64,000 bases of DNA from positions 1,550,001-1,614,000 of the forward strand of contig NZ_CP067378.1 of assembly GCF_019565505.1 (NCBI RefSeq), read 5' to 3'. The notes under the pieces were generated by a model. The model made no database searches. It had not been told where the DNA came from and was given only the letters and a program-made list of their open reading frames with translations. Below, piece after piece: positions 42,277 to 53,110 of this stretch. Numbering within the stretch: the stretch's first letter is position 1; each line of letters opens with the position of its first letter. The position numbers were made by a program, and so were the translations under genes. This DNA is from Flavobacterium davisii (GTDB lineage Bacteria > Bacteroidota > Bacteroidia > Flavobacteriales > Flavobacteriaceae).

Positions 42277-43517
42277 ATGAAAAAAACAACTACCTATTTG
42301 GATAACTTCAAAGGTTTTTCCAAAGAAATTTGGATTCTTACATTCATCACCTACATTAATAGGGCAGGCGCCATGGTTATGCCTTTTCTTAGCAACTATT
42401 TACACAAAGGATTTTCTTTTACACTTCAAGAAGTGGGATGGCTTATGAGTTCTATAGGCATAGGCTCTTTTTAGGAAACTGGATAGGAGGCAAATTAACT
42501 GATAAAATAGGCTTTTACACCGTTATTCTTTCTAGTCTATTATTGGTTGGTTTTGGTTTCATTTCATTAATGTTTTTATATGACTTTATAGAAATCAGCA
42601 TTGGACTATTTATTTTAACAGCGATAGCCGATATGTACAAACCAGCTGTTTATGTGGCCATTGGATGTTTTAGCAATTTTTCTAACAGAACCCGTTCGCT
42701 TACCCTCATAAGATTAGCAACTAACTTGGGTATGTTTACAGGCCCTATTATTGGAGGTGTACTCATTGCTAACAACAACTATGATCCTTTATTTTGGATA
42801 GATGGTATAAGTTGTATTATAGCAGTAATACTATTTTTGTATTTAATAGATGAAACAAAAATAGACATTTATGCCAAAAGAGTAGAACAACTAAAAGAAA
42901 GTACAAATACAAAAAACTCTATATTTAGTGATTCTAATTTTGTCATTTTTCTTTTGGGTTCTTTTATTACTGCTTTATTGTTCTTTCAGCTTTTCACCAC
43001 ATTGCCCGTATATAATTCTTCAAAGTTTAATTTTAGTGAAATGCAAATAGGATTATTATTATCGTTAAATGGATTATTAATATTTCTTTTTGAAATGCCA
43101 ATCATTGGATATCTTGAAAAAATCAAAATCAAAAACACAAAAATTTTTCAAATAGGAAGTCTATTTATGACTCTCGGATTTTTCTTTTTAATTTTTGCCA
43201 ATTGGATTTTTTTACTCATGCTGAGTATTGCATTCATCACCTTAGGACAAATTCTAATATTTTCATTTGCTAACTCTTTTGCTTTCAACAAAGCCACTCC
43301 CGGTCAAGAAGGAAAATACATGGCACTATATTCTATGAGTTTTAGTTTTGCTCAAATCTTAAGCTCAAAACTCAGTTTCAGCATCATTGAAAACTATAGT
43401 TTTAATGCTAATTGGATTTTTATGGTTCTTATTGGTATTTTAGGAATTTATATTTATTTCAAACTAGACAAAAATTTAAATCAAACTCCTCCTTTTAACC
43501 AAACTGTAGTATCATGA
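42277..43517 (+). CDS. MFS transporter (frameshifted)
   Basis: About 414 residues, 12 helices: start YLDNFKGFSKEIWILTFITY, motif A GNWIGGKLTDKIGFYTVIL. The frame breaks at the T5 run 42468-42472 (one short), where repair gives GIGSFLGNWIGG. Similar to MdtH/YfcJ-like exporters; substrate unknown. Its stop overlaps the next start (ATGA). Confidence 0.85.
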
Positions 43518-44410
43518 CAACCTCTATAAACAATAAAAGTTTTAAAATTATTATTACCTTATTATCCTTATTATTACTGAGTAGTTTGGTTTACATCTAT
43601 AAGATGTCTGCTCATTCTAAAGGTATTATCATATCATTACGAAGCGAAAAAGCAGAACTAACTAATGATTTAGAAAAAGTAAAATTAGCACTAGAAAACA
43701 CCCTTACTAAAGAAGGACACTTAAGTAAAGAATTATTAGAGGAAAGAAAAAAAGTGACTGACCTTTTAGCAAAAATCAAAAATGAAAACTATACTCCATC
43801 TCAAATGGCTAAATATCAAATTGAATCAAAAAATTTAGAATTGAGAATAGGCTATCTTATGAATCAAATAGAACGATACAAAAAAAGAATAGATAGTACG
43901 GAAAGTGAACTGATTGCTTCTAATACAGAACTGAAAAGCATTAAAAAAACAAATGAAGATTTAAATACAAACAACTTAAATCTAAATAAAAAACTACAAA
44001 TAGTAGATGAAAAACTAAGTAAAGCCTCTAAGCTTAGTTTTTCTAATCTAGAAATAGCCGCTTTTAGAATAAAATCATCAGGAGAACTCATTCAGACAGA
44101 TAAAGCCAACAAAACAAACTTAATTAAAATTAGCTTCTTAATTAGTGAAAACGAACTCGTAAATCCTCAGAACAAAACTTTTTATTTTCAGCTATTTGAC
44201 CCCAACAATGAACTAATAACACATAACGAAATGACTACAACTGGAGAAAGAATAGAAGATTACACAACTATGTCATTCGTTCATTACCAAAATAAGGCCA
44301 TGAAAATAGAAAAAGGAATTCCCTTAAAAAACCCTATTCCGTGTGTCTATCAATTAAAAATTTATGATGCTGCTAATCTTATATTAAGTAATAGCTTTGA
44401 AATCAACTAA
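43514..44410 (+). CDS. Membrane-anchored coiled-coil protein
   Basis: 298 residues: one membrane helix (IIITLLSLLLLSSLVYIY), a long coiled coil (about 45-175, heptads of Leu with Glu/Lys), then a compact beta-rich domain (about 190-298). No named family. Start codon overlaps the MFS stop by ATGA, so the two are translated together and probably act together. Confidence 0.65.
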   Translation: MTTSINNKSFKIIITLLSLLLLSSLVYIYKMSAHSKGIIISLRSEKAELTNDLEKVKLALENTLTKEGHLSKELLEERKKVTDLLAKIKNENYTPSQMAKYQIESKNLELRIGYLMNQIERYKKRIDSTESELIASNTELKSIKKTNEDLNTNNLNLNKKLQIVDEKLSKASKLSFSNLEIAAFRIKSSGELIQTDKANKTNLIKISFLISENELVNPQNKTFYFQLFDPNNELITHNEMTTTGERIEDYTTMSFVHYQNKAMKIEKGIPLKNPIPCVYQLKIYDAANLILSNSFEIN

Positions 44411-45091
44411 AAAGAATCTCAACAATATTTTCTAATTACTCCGTAAATACTCAAAAAACATTAATACACTATATGCTTTTAACTCAAATTCCGGACTAGC
44501 CTTCGTTGTGAAACAAAATTTTTCAATACATTCAAGTACTCACGAAAATTTTAAAAGAAGAAATAGCCAACTATTTTCATAATTAAAATTTGGAGTACAT
44601 ACTCAAATTGGAAGAAGAACAAGGCAAAATAAATTTAAGCTTTGCCAATTCACTTCGAGTCTAATCCTAAATTTGGATTTCATTATTTATGTATTAATGT
44701 TTTTCACATAAATATCCGAAAAAGACCATGCAATTAATTTCGCATTTTTCCTTCATTAGAACCAACTACACAAAAAACTTTATAATGAAAACAATAAAGA
44801 ACAAAGAAGATAAAAATACACCGAAATCTTGCCTTCAAATTAAGGATATCTAAAAAAATAACTTAACATATAGTTCCTCAATTCGGAAGGAGCTCCGAAA
44901 ACTTTGTTCAAACAAACCAAAGTAGTCGCATTAGCAAGATTATGCAATTCATTTCGTTTATTCATTTCATTCAAGTCTTCCTTTGAATAAATTAAGATTA
45001 CATCCTTTTAGAACAATTTAATTGAGGCCAAAAATACTGTTTTAGATGCTAAATCTATTTTATCTGAAATAAATTTATCCCACAACTTGGT
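44411..45091. other. Long gene-free stretch with repeat copy 5
   Basis: 680 bases without a convincing gene. It contains the repeat copy at 44481-44680 and a small perfect palindrome (TTCGGA...TCCGAA, 44882-44899). A 22-codon frame at 44785 is too short to call. Confidence 0.6.
44481..44680. repeat. Dispersed MITE-like repeat, copy 5 (diverged)
   Basis: Contains CTTCGTTGTGAAACAAAATT and TTTTTCAATACATTCAAGTA, matching the inside of the copy at 49896-50070. The ends AACTCAAATTCCGGACTAG and GTCTAATCCTAAATTTGG are decayed versions of the terminal repeat. Confidence 0.75.
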
Positions 45092-45613
45092 CTAAAATAC
45101 AACTCTAACAAAAGGCATCCAAGCGGATGTATACAGATCGTTTGAATTTTTAAAAAGAAGATTATAACGCAAACCCATCGTAACATGATTCATCCTATAA
45201 CCTCCTCCTAAAAACAAAGCCGTATTCCAAAAATCATTTGAACGACGATTTAAAGCAGTCGTATAATCTAAATTCACACGTAATTGTTCTATATCGGCTG
45301 ATAATTGCAGATATTCAGCTGGACTATACAAAACACTACCTGTTATTCCGTAAATAAAGGAGGTAAAATTTCCAGAATTTTTAACATAACTACTAGTCAG
45401 TCCAACTCCGACACCAGTCTTATCATCAAAATTATAATACATAACAGGCGAAACTGAAACATTAGTATAATTATTCCCTATAGAAAGACCTAATCCTCCT
45501 CCAAAACGAACACGATCCCAAAAGCGGTTTACAGAAGAATTTGTTTCTAAATTTTGAGCTTGATTAATAGATGAAAACAAAAAAAAACTGAAAAAAATAC
45601 ATTTTTTATCATT
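45092..45613 (-). CDS. Hypothetical outer-membrane beta-barrel protein (frameshifted)
   Basis: About 173 residues after repair. The signal peptide (KNVFFFSFFLFSSINQAQ) appears when one base is added to the A7 run 45591-45597; start ATG at 45613. Eight-strand-like alternation (GGGLGLSIGNNYTNVSVSP, GGGYRMNHVTMGLRYNLL) and final Phe (FVRVVF) fit a small porin-like barrel. Family not named. Divergent from sucA. Confidence 0.65.
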   Translation of the reverse strand, partial: NDKKCIFFSFFLFSSINQAQNLETNSSVNRFWDRVRFGGGLGLSIGNNYTNVSVSPVMYYNFDDKTGVGVGLTSSYVKNSGNFTSFIYGITGSVLYSPAEYLQLSADIEQLRVNLDYTTALNRRSNDFWNTALFLGGGYRMNHVTMGLRYNLLFKNSNDLYTSAWMPFVRVVF

Positions 45614-45677
45614 AGACTCTAATTTTGGATATATATTTTAAAGAATTAAAAATTAATCATATAAATATACAGTTTTA

Positions 45678-45710
45678 TTGGCTATATTAGTCTAAAAGTT
45701 TTTACTTTTG
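45678..45710 (+). promoter_or_regulatory. sucA promoter, Bacteroidota type
   Basis: TTG at 45678-45680 and TACTTTTG at 45703-45710 fit the -33/-7 pattern with 22 bases between; the leader to the ATG is about 35 bases. Confidence 0.6.
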
Positions 45711-45749
45711 CAATAATTTTTTAACCAAAAATTGTCATTAGACAGCATT

Positions 45750-48509
45750 ATGGATAGGTTTTCCTTTTTAAACGCAGCACATACGGCTTTTTTTGCCGAT
45801 TTATATGATCAATATTTAGTAAATCCTGACAGTATTGAACCTTCTTGGAGGGCTTTCTTTCAAGGATTTGATTTTGCCAATGAATTTCCAAATGGATTTG
45901 AAGGTCAAGCTTCTATTTCAGAAGGAGCTATAAACAACGCTCAGTTAACTGAAAAAATTCAAAAAGAAATAAAAGTACTTCAGCTTATAGAAGCTTATCG
46001 TACAAATGGACATCTATTTGCCAGTACAAACCCTGTAAGAGATAGAAGAGTACACAGTCCTAGTCTAGAAATTGAAAACTATGGTTTATCCGCTTCTGAT
46101 TTACAAACTGTTTTTCAAGCCACAAGTTTCGTAACAGGTAATCCCACTACCTTAGCGGACTTAATCGCTTTATTGAAGAAATTATATTGCCAGTCAATGG
46201 CATTCGAATACAAATACATTCGTGACCCAAAAACACAAGCATGGATTGAGCAAAAAATCAATGCTATGGCAAACGATGTAACAACAGATAAGAAAAAAAT
46301 TATCATTGAAAAATTAAACGAAGCCGTTTCTTTTGAAAGTTTCTTACATACTAAATATGTGGGACAAAAACGTTTCTCTTTAGAAGGTAACGAAGCCGTT
46401 GTTCCTGCTTTTGACATCTTAATTGAAGAAGCAGCTGAACTAGGTGTAGAACAATTAGTTTTAGGAATGGCACATCGTGGTCGTCTAAATGTATTAACGA
46501 ATGTTTTTGACAAAGAGCCTAAAAAGATTTTTAGCGAATTTGACGGTAAAGATTATGCCGATGCAGATCATTTTGATGGTGACGTAAAATACCACTTAGG
46601 TATTACTACACCCAAAACAACTCGTAAAGGAAAAGGCATCAACATCAACTTAGTACCTAACCCATCGCACTTAGAAACTGTTGCGGCTGTCGTAGAAGGA
46701 ATTACACGTTCTAAACAAGACCGTTTCTTCCCAACACAACCTAGTAAAGTATTACCTATCATTGTACACGGTGATGCCGCAGTTTCAGGTCAAGGTATCG
46801 TATATGAAGTTGCCCAAATGGTACACTTAGATGGTTACAAAACCGAAGGTACTATTCATGTGGTTATCAACAACCAAGTAGGCTTTACCACTAACTACAC
46901 CGATTCTCGCTCAACTACTTACTGTACTGACATTGCCAAATTAACCTCATCTCCTGTTATCCACGTAAATGCGGATGATGCAGAAGCGGTAGTAAAAGCA
47001 ATGCTTTTTGCCCTAGAGTATCGTATGGAATTTGGCTCTGATGTGTATGTCGATATTTTAGGTTACAGAAAATACGGACATAATGAAGGTGATGAACCTC
47101 GTTTTACACAACCTGTTTTATATAAATCCCTTTCAAAACATAAAAATGTAAGAGATTTATATGGTGCTAAATTGGTTGAACAAGGTGTTATTTCAGCTTC
47201 TTATATAAAAGAAATTGAAGATGCCTACAAAGCTAGATTAGACGAAAATTTAACTGCATCTCGCGAAGAAACCTTAACTGTAATCGAACCGTTTATGCAA
47301 GACGAGTGGGTTGGTTTCTCTAAAGCAAATCAAGCTAAAATGCTAGAAAAAGTGGACACAGCTGTAGCAAAAGACACTTTAGATGGTATTGCAAAAATTG
47401 TAACCGAATTACCAGAAGGTAAAAAATATATCAGCAAAATACAAAAGCTTATCAACGACAGAAAAGCGATGTATTTTGAAAAAAACCAATTAGACTGGGC
47501 TATGGGTGAAATGTTAGCCTATGGTTCATTATTAACAGAAGGCTACAACGTTCGTATTTCCGGTCAGGATGTTGAGCGAGGCACCTTTTCTCACCGTCAC
47601 GCTGTGGTAAAAACAGAAGATACGGAGGAAGAAGTAATCTTATTAAACGACGTACCTAACAAAAAAGGGTATTTTAATGCTTACAATTCCTTATTATCTG
47701 AATACGGTGTAGTTGGTTTTGATTATGGTTATGCTATGGCATCGCCAAAAACATTAACTATTTGGGAAGCACAATTTGGAGATTTCTCTAACGGAGCTCA
47801 AATTATGATTGACCAATATATCTCTGCTGCAGAGGACAAATGGAACAACCAAAACGGGTTGGTTATCTTAATGCCTCACGGATATGAAAACCAAGGAGCA
47901 GAACACTCTTCAGGACGAATGGAACGCTACTTACAACTTTGTTCAGAACAAAATATGTATGTGGCCGACTGTACTACCCCAGCTAATTTCTTCCACTTAT
48001 TAAGAAGACAAATGTTGGCAGATTTCCGTAAACCCTTAATGGTTTTTACTCCTAAGAGCTTATTACGTCATCCTGAAGCAGTTTCTTCAATTGAAGAATT
48101 CGCTACAGGTTCATTCCAAGAAGTTATCAATGATACACATGTAAATCCAGCTGATGTAAAAACATTAGTTTTCTGTACGGGTAAATTCTATTATGACTTA
48201 AAAACAGCAAGAGAAGCACAAGGAAGAAACGATGTAGCTTTAATAAGAATCGAACAATTATTCCCATTACCAGTGGAACAGTTAAAAGCGATTATTGCTT
48301 CGTATCCTAATGCAACGGATTATGTTTGGGCACAAGAAGAGCCAAGAAATATGGGAGCTTATGGATTTATGTTAATGAATTTCAACGAAGTGAAATTCCG
48401 TGTAGCATCACCTAAAGCGTACAGTGCACCTGCATCAGGAAGTTATACACGTTCTAAAAAACGTCATGCTGATGCTATAGCAATGGTTTTCGACAAAACC
48501 TTAATATAA
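45750..48509 (+). CDS. sucA: 2-oxoglutarate dehydrogenase E1 component
   Basis: TCA cycle enzyme, thiamine diphosphate dependent, about 919 residues. N-terminal SLLSYLYDQYLVNPDSIEPSW-like lead (AHTAFFADLYDQYL, DSIEPSWRAFFQGFD), GMAHRGRLNVLTNV, HGDAAVSGQGIVYEV with the cofactor-binding GDA, and HRHAVV/ILMPHGYENQGAEHSSGRME in the second half. I start at ATG 45750 (MDRFSFLNAAH), as homologues do, rather than the TTG 18 bases upstream. Frame intact. Followed by sucB in the same unit. Confidence 0.97.
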   Translation: MDRFSFLNAAHTAFFADLYDQYLVNPDSIEPSWRAFFQGFDFANEFPNGFEGQASISEGAINNAQLTEKIQKEIKVLQLIEAYRTNGHLFASTNPVRDRRVHSPSLEIENYGLSASDLQTVFQATSFVTGNPTTLADLIALLKKLYCQSMAFEYKYIRDPKTQAWIEQKINAMANDVTTDKKKIIIEKLNEAVSFESFLHTKYVGQKRFSLEGNEAVVPAFDILIEEAAELGVEQLVLGMAHRGRLNVLTNVFDKEPKKIFSEFDGKDYADADHFDGDVKYHLGITTPKTTRKGKGININLVPNPSHLETVAAVVEGITRSKQDRFFPTQPSKVLPIIVHGDAAVSGQGIVYEVAQMVHLDGYKTEGTIHVVINNQVGFTTNYTDSRSTTYCTDIAKLTSSPVIHVNADDAEAVVKAMLFALEYRMEFGSDVYVDILGYRKYGHNEGDEPRFTQPVLYKSLSKHKNVRDLYGAKLVEQGVISASYIKEIEDAYKARLDENLTASREETLTVIEPFMQDEWVGFSKANQAKMLEKVDTAVAKDTLDGIAKIVTELPEGKKYISKIQKLINDRKAMYFEKNQLDWAMGEMLAYGSLLTEGYNVRISGQDVERGTFSHRHAVVKTEDTEEEVILLNDVPNKKGYFNAYNSLLSEYGVVGFDYGYAMASPKTLTIWEAQFGDFSNGAQIMIDQYISAAEDKWNNQNGLVILMPHGYENQGAEHSSGRMERYLQLCSEQNMYVADCTTPANFFHLLRRQMLADFRKPLMVFTPKSLLRHPEAVSSIEEFATGSFQEVINDTHVNPADVKTLVFCTGKFYYDLKTAREAQGRNDVALIRIEQLFPLPVEQLKAIIASYPNATDYVWAQEEPRNMGAYGFMLMNFNEVKFRVASPKAYSAPASGSYTRSKKRHADAIAMVFDKTLI

Positions 48510-48566
48510 TAAAAAATATATTTTTGATAAATAGATAGATAACAACACTTTATAAAATTATAAAAG

Positions 48567-49779
48567 ATGATTTTAGAAATGAAAGTCCCTTCGCCAGGGG
48601 AATCAATCAAGGAAGTGGAAATTGCTACTTGGTTAGTACAAGACGGAGATTATGTAGAAAAAGACCAGGGCGATTGCTGAGGTTGATTCAGATAAGGCAA
48701 CATTAGAATTACCGGCTGAAATGAGCGGAATCATCACGCTTAAAGCTGAAGAAGGTGACACAGTAGCTGTAGGTGCAGTAGTATGTTTAATTGATACGAG
48801 TGCAGCTAAACCAGAAGGTGGTGCAGCTCCAATAGCTGAGAAAAAGGCAGAAGCGCCAAAAACAGAAGCGCCAAAGTCAGCTCCAGCACCTACAACAACG
48901 TATGCAACAGGTTCAGCTTCGCCAGCAGCTAAAAAAATATTAGCAGAAAAAGATATTGACCCTACAACAGTTACAGGTACTGGTAAAGCAGGTCGTATAA
49001 CTACCGAAGATGCTTTAAACGCAAAAGCTTCTATGGGTACACCTACAGGTGGCTCTCGTGGTTCTCAAAGAACAAAATTATCTATGTTACGTCGTAAAGT
49101 AGCAGAGCGTTTGGTTTCAGCCAAAAATGAAACCGCTATGCTAACTACTTTCAACGAAGTAGATATGAGTGCTATATACGCCTTACGCGATGAGTACAAG
49201 GAAGAATTCAAAGCAAAACACCAAATGGGATTAGGCTTTATGTCTTTCTTTACCAAAGCCGTTACTCGCGCATTACAACTATTCCCTGATGTAAACTCAA
49301 TGATTGACGGACAAGAAAAAGTGTCTTTCGATTTTTGTGATATTTCAGTAGCCGTTTCAGGACCAAAAGGTTTAATGGTTCCTGTAGTTCGTAACGCTGA
49401 AAACTTAACTTTCCGTGGTGTTGAAGCTGAAATCAAGCGTTTAGCTATTCGTGCACGTGATGGACAAATCACTGTTGATGAAATGACAGGAGGAACATTT
49501 ACTATCTCTAATGGCGGTGTATTTGGTTCTATGTTGTCTACACCTATCATCAACCCTCCACAATCAGGAATCTTAGGAATGCACAATGTAGTAGACAGAG
49601 CAATTGTTAAAAACGGACAAATCGTTATTGCTCCTGTAATGTTCGTTGCTTTATCTTACGACCACCGTATCATCGACGGACGTGAGTCTGTAGGTTTCTT
49701 ATGTGCTGTTAAAGAAGCTTTAGAAAACCCAGCAGAAATTTTAATGGGAGGCAATCCAAGAAAAGCATTGGAATTATAA
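48567..49779 (+). CDS. sucB: 2-oxoglutarate dehydrogenase E2, dihydrolipoyl succinyltransferase (frameshifted)
   Basis: About 404 residues. Lipoyl domain first (MILEMKVPSPGESI ... EVDSDKATLEL with the lipoylated Lys), a Pro/Ala linker, the E3-binding domain (SPAAKKILAEKDIDPTTVTG), and the catalytic domain with SYDHRIIDGRES. One extra G at 48668-48670 breaks the lipoyl domain; removing it gives KDQAIAEVDSDK. Start ATG 48567, 57 bases after sucA. Confidence 0.95.
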
Positions 49780-49813
49780 TTATTGATTGAAAAAAAGCAA
49801 TCTTAAATACAAG

Positions 49814-49845
49814 TCCCAAACTTCAAAATAGTTTGGGATTTTTTG
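49814..49845 (+). terminator. sucAB terminator
   Basis: TCCCAAACT (49814-49822) pairs with AGTTTGGGA (49830-49838) and is followed by TTTTTT, a standard intrinsic terminator 35 bases after sucB. Confidence 0.85.
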
Positions 49846-49895
49846 ATTGATTACACAGAAAACTCACAAATCATAAGTACTACCAAGAAACCTTA

Positions 49896-50070
49896 AACCC
49901 AGATTACGCATTAGACTTCGTTGTGAAACAAAATTTTTCAATAAATTCAAGTGCTCACAGAAAATTTTAGAAGAAGAAATAGTGAACTATTTTGATAATT
50001 AAAATTTGAGTACGTGCTTGAATTTGAAGAAAAATAAAGTGGAATAGATTTCTAATGCGTAATCTGGGTT
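49896..50070. mobile_element. Intact MITE-like element with perfect 20-bp inverted ends
   Basis: The 175-bp element begins AACCCAGATTACGCATTAGA (49896-49915) and ends TCTAATGCGTAATCTGGGTT (50051-50070), which are exact reverse complements. It has no coding frame. Diverged copies lie at 80-242, 17576-17723, 25124-25217, 28824-28912, 44481-44680 and 58745-58945, always between genes. No clear target duplication is seen (TTA/TTAA-like bases flank it). No transposase is in the window. The remaining part of the 600-base gap before thiL shows only the sucAB terminator and the thiL promoter. Confidence 0.8.
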
Positions 50071-50352
50071 AAAACCTTGTAAAAACAAAGAAACAACCCT
50101 TTTCTTACTTCCATAGTAAACAGAGTTTCATAATCAATACTACAAATTTTCTGATTCTATCTACTTGCTTCAAACTCTTCTTTTTTTCACATAAACAAGA
50201 CAACTGAAGAAGTTAAAATATTACTTTCTTTTATTAGAACCTTCTCACAAAAAAACAACACTCTAATCCCTTTTTATAGCAAAAAAAATCAATCAAAAAA
50301 ACAATACTTTTTTTACTTCCAATCTATTACCTATGAATTCCCTTTTAGTTTG

Positions 50353-50360
50353 TACCTTTG
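50353..50360 (+). promoter_or_regulatory. thiL promoter -7 element
   Basis: TACCTTTG matches TAnnTTTG exactly and lies 19 bases before the thiL ATG, implying a leader of about 12-15 bases. No clear -33 element seen. Confidence 0.5.
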
Positions 50361-50379
50361 CTTCGTAAATTAAAAAGTT

Positions 50380-51426
50380 ATGATTGAAGATAAAATGTCT
50401 CAAAAGACAAACATTAGTCAATTGGGAGAATTTGGTTTAATAGAACATTTAACTAAACATTTCAACATTACCAATGCGTCTACCCTAAAAGGAATCGGAG
50501 ATGATGCTGCTGTATTAGATTTTGGTTCTAAACAAACAGTAGTTTCAACTGATTTATTAATTGAGGGTGTCCATTTTGACTTAGCCTACATGCCTTTAAA
50601 ACATCTTGGCTACAAATCCGTAGTAGTTAATTTATCCGACATCTACGCTATGAATGCAAAGGCAACTCAAATTACGGTATCTATTGCAGTATCCAATCGT
50701 TTCAGTTTAGAAGCATTAGAAGCATTATATGCAGGCATTTCTTTAGCCGCTAAACAATATGGAGTAGATGTAATAGGCGGCGATACTACTTCCTCTCAAA
50801 AAGGCATGATTATATCTATCACAGCCTTAGGTGAAGCAGAAGAAAAAGAGATTACATACAGGAATGGTGCAAAACCAAATGACTTACTTGTCGTATCAGG
50901 TGACTTAGGAGCCGCTTATATGGGATTACAAGTATTAGAAAGAGAAAAACAAGTTTTTTTAGTTAACCCTAATAACCAACCTGATTTAGATGTATATTCT
51001 TATTTGATTGAACGTCAGCTAAAACCAGAAGCTAGAAAAGATATACCTGAAATCTTAAAAGCATTAAACATAAAACCTTCTTCTATGATTGATATTTCTG
51101 ATGGCCTATCTTCTGAAATTTTACATTTATGCAAACAATCTCAAGTTGGCTGTAATGTATATGAAGAAAAACTTCCATTAGATCCTCAATTTATTAACGT
51201 ATGTGAAGAATTTAATTTAGATAGTACCACAATAGCACTAAATGGAGGAGAAGACTATGAATTATTGTTTACAATAAAAATGGATGATTATGACAAACTA
51301 AAAGGAAATCCGAACTTTACCGTTATAGGACATATAGCTCCTCCAGAAGAAGGTATTCATTTAGTTACTCGTGCTAATACAAAAATTGAATTAAAAGCAA
51401 GAGGATGGAATGCCTTATCAGAATGA
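50380..51426 (+). CDS. thiL: Thiamine-monophosphate kinase
   Basis: Phosphorylates thiamine monophosphate to TPP. 348 residues: GEFGLIEHL, GIGDDAAVLDFG, VSTDLLIEGVHFD with metal-binding Asp, NLSDIYAMNAKATQIT, DVIGGDTTSSQKGM, and IDISDGLSSEI then NGGEDYELLFTI. Frame intact. Its product is the ligand of the riboswitch at 27584-27672. Confidence 0.95.
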   Translation: MIEDKMSQKTNISQLGEFGLIEHLTKHFNITNASTLKGIGDDAAVLDFGSKQTVVSTDLLIEGVHFDLAYMPLKHLGYKSVVVNLSDIYAMNAKATQITVSIAVSNRFSLEALEALYAGISLAAKQYGVDVIGGDTTSSQKGMIISITALGEAEEKEITYRNGAKPNDLLVVSGDLGAAYMGLQVLEREKQVFLVNPNNQPDLDVYSYLIERQLKPEARKDIPEILKALNIKPSSMIDISDGLSSEILHLCKQSQVGCNVYEEKLPLDPQFINVCEEFNLDSTTIALNGGEDYELLFTIKMDDYDKLKGNPNFTVIGHIAPPEEGIHLVTRANTKIELKARGWNALSE

Positions 51427-51677
51427 TTCCTTAATGCTTAAACACAAATTCCTTTGCTTTTTTAATGTTTTTAAAATTAATCCAGCGTACTTTTTACTAT
51501 CTAAAATAGGAAGATTCTGATTGCATTAATAGTTCTAGATCTATCGCTTCGGGACTTTGCTTTCAGGTGGAAAATAGAAGCATAGAAGTCCAATTTATAC
51601 TAAAATTTAATTCAAAAAATTTTAGTTAATTTAGCTCCTCAGCCCATCTGAAGTAAAACTCTTTTTAGCGATAGGTT

Positions 51678-52789
51678 TTATTTCTGTCCAAGTATTCGGT
51701 TTCGTAATTTCATAAATGGTTTTTCTATTATCAAATATAGTAAATAAGCAAAACTTATACACGCTACCGTAGAGATTAAAAGCATCCAATTTCTATCAAT
51801 ATTAAAGCCCTCAAAAACCTTATGTGTCATAACAATTACGCCTTTGTGTGTCAAATATATTGCATAAGAAAGTGTTGCAATAAATGTTGTTATTTTTGAC
51901 TTCCATTTGTATAAAAAACTTGTCGGACTTAATGCTCCAATGACCATCAATCCATAACCAATTGCAATTAGTGGAAAACCGAAAACTGAAGCATTAAAAG
52001 TCATTTGGTCTTCACACAAAAAATAAGCACTTGTCAAAACAATCAAACTTAAACCGACGAATAGATTTCCATATATTGATATTTTGTTCCAAAAAATTGT
52101 CAGAAACTGATAAATTCCAGCTATTGAAACACCAATTAAAAATCCGTCTAAACGATTATAAGTTGGGTAGTAAATATATTTGTACCAATACATAAAATTT
52201 ATTTCGTCTTCAATTTTCGGAAGATATAGTTGATTAAAACTGTATGTTCTGATTGCAAAACCCAATAGAAAAAAGATAATGAGCAACCAATATGATTTCT
52301 TTATAAGATTGGTAATTTGTAGTAAAATTAAGACGAATGGTAATAATAAATAAAAATGTTCTTCCACACAAAGCGACCAAGCATGCGAAAATGTTCCAAA
52401 ATCATTTAAGTTTAATCCAAAATTTTGAGTAAAAGTGAGAAATTTCCACAATGGAGGCAACCTTTCTTTTTCACGAAAAAGGGAAAGCAAAAATAAAGTC
52501 CAACAGTGACTAAAAAAGCAGGAATAGTTCTAAAAAATCGCTTTAGAAAAAACTGTTTAAATAAAATATTTTGTTCTTGTTTAATTTGAGCAAAAAGTTG
52601 AGAGGAAATCAAAAAGCCACTCAAGACAAAAAACAAATCTACTCCTGTCCAACCAAATTTTACAAATCTAGATAACCATTCGGGCTGCTCATCACTTAAT
52701 ATGAAATAATGAAAAAGAAAAACAAATAAAATAGCAAAAGTTCTTAAATGGTCTAGTCCGTATAATTTTGGTTGAATATTTTTGCCCAA
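51678..52789 (-). CDS. Acyltransferase 3 family membrane protein (frameshifted)
   Basis: About 371 residues, ten or so membrane helices. YGLDHLRTFAILFVFLFHY with the conserved His, GWTGVDLFFVLSGFLISSQL, RFFRTIPAFL and HAWSLCVEEHFYLLLP are the usual OafA/Acyltransferase 3 motifs. One base is missing near 52500, where the frame changes before SLFREKERLPPLW. Probably O-acetylates a surface sugar (lipopolysaccharide or capsule); acceptor unknown. Isolated gene. Confidence 0.82.
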
Positions 52790-53110
52790 TTTCTCGTTGT
52801 TTTAATATATGGTGGTTGTTAACACTTTGGTTGAATAAACTTTATTACTAACTATTCCATTTCTCTTAAATAGTGATTATATCCGAAGTCAATAGACAAT
52901 ACAAATTCATTACGGATAGATGATCTGAATCTAAATAATAGATTATTTTTTACTATAAAGCTAGTAAAACTACTTCTATAAAAAGGTTTCTTCTCATTTT
53001 ATCTTCATCGTAAAGTCTAACGAGTAATCCGATTAAATTAATCTTATAAAACAAAATACCCTCATAGTATGTAACTTTTGAGGGTATTCCAATATTTATT
53101 GAAAATAAAT
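52790..53110. other. Gene-free stretch
   Basis: About 320 bases; no open frame or repeat recognised apart from the glyS terminator at its end. Confidence 0.6.
53055..53088. terminator. glyS terminator
   Basis: AATACCCTCA (53055-53064) pairs with TGAGGGTATT (53079-53088); on the minus strand a T-rich run follows. Confidence 0.7.

Noticed and set aside
44785-44853. Short frame MKTIKNKEDKNTPKSC... as a small gene
   Set aside because: Only 22 codons, no context or repeat of it elsewhere.
44882-44899. TTCGGA/TCCGAA palindrome as an operator
   Set aside because: No gene start or promoter close by; may be chance or part of a decayed repeat.
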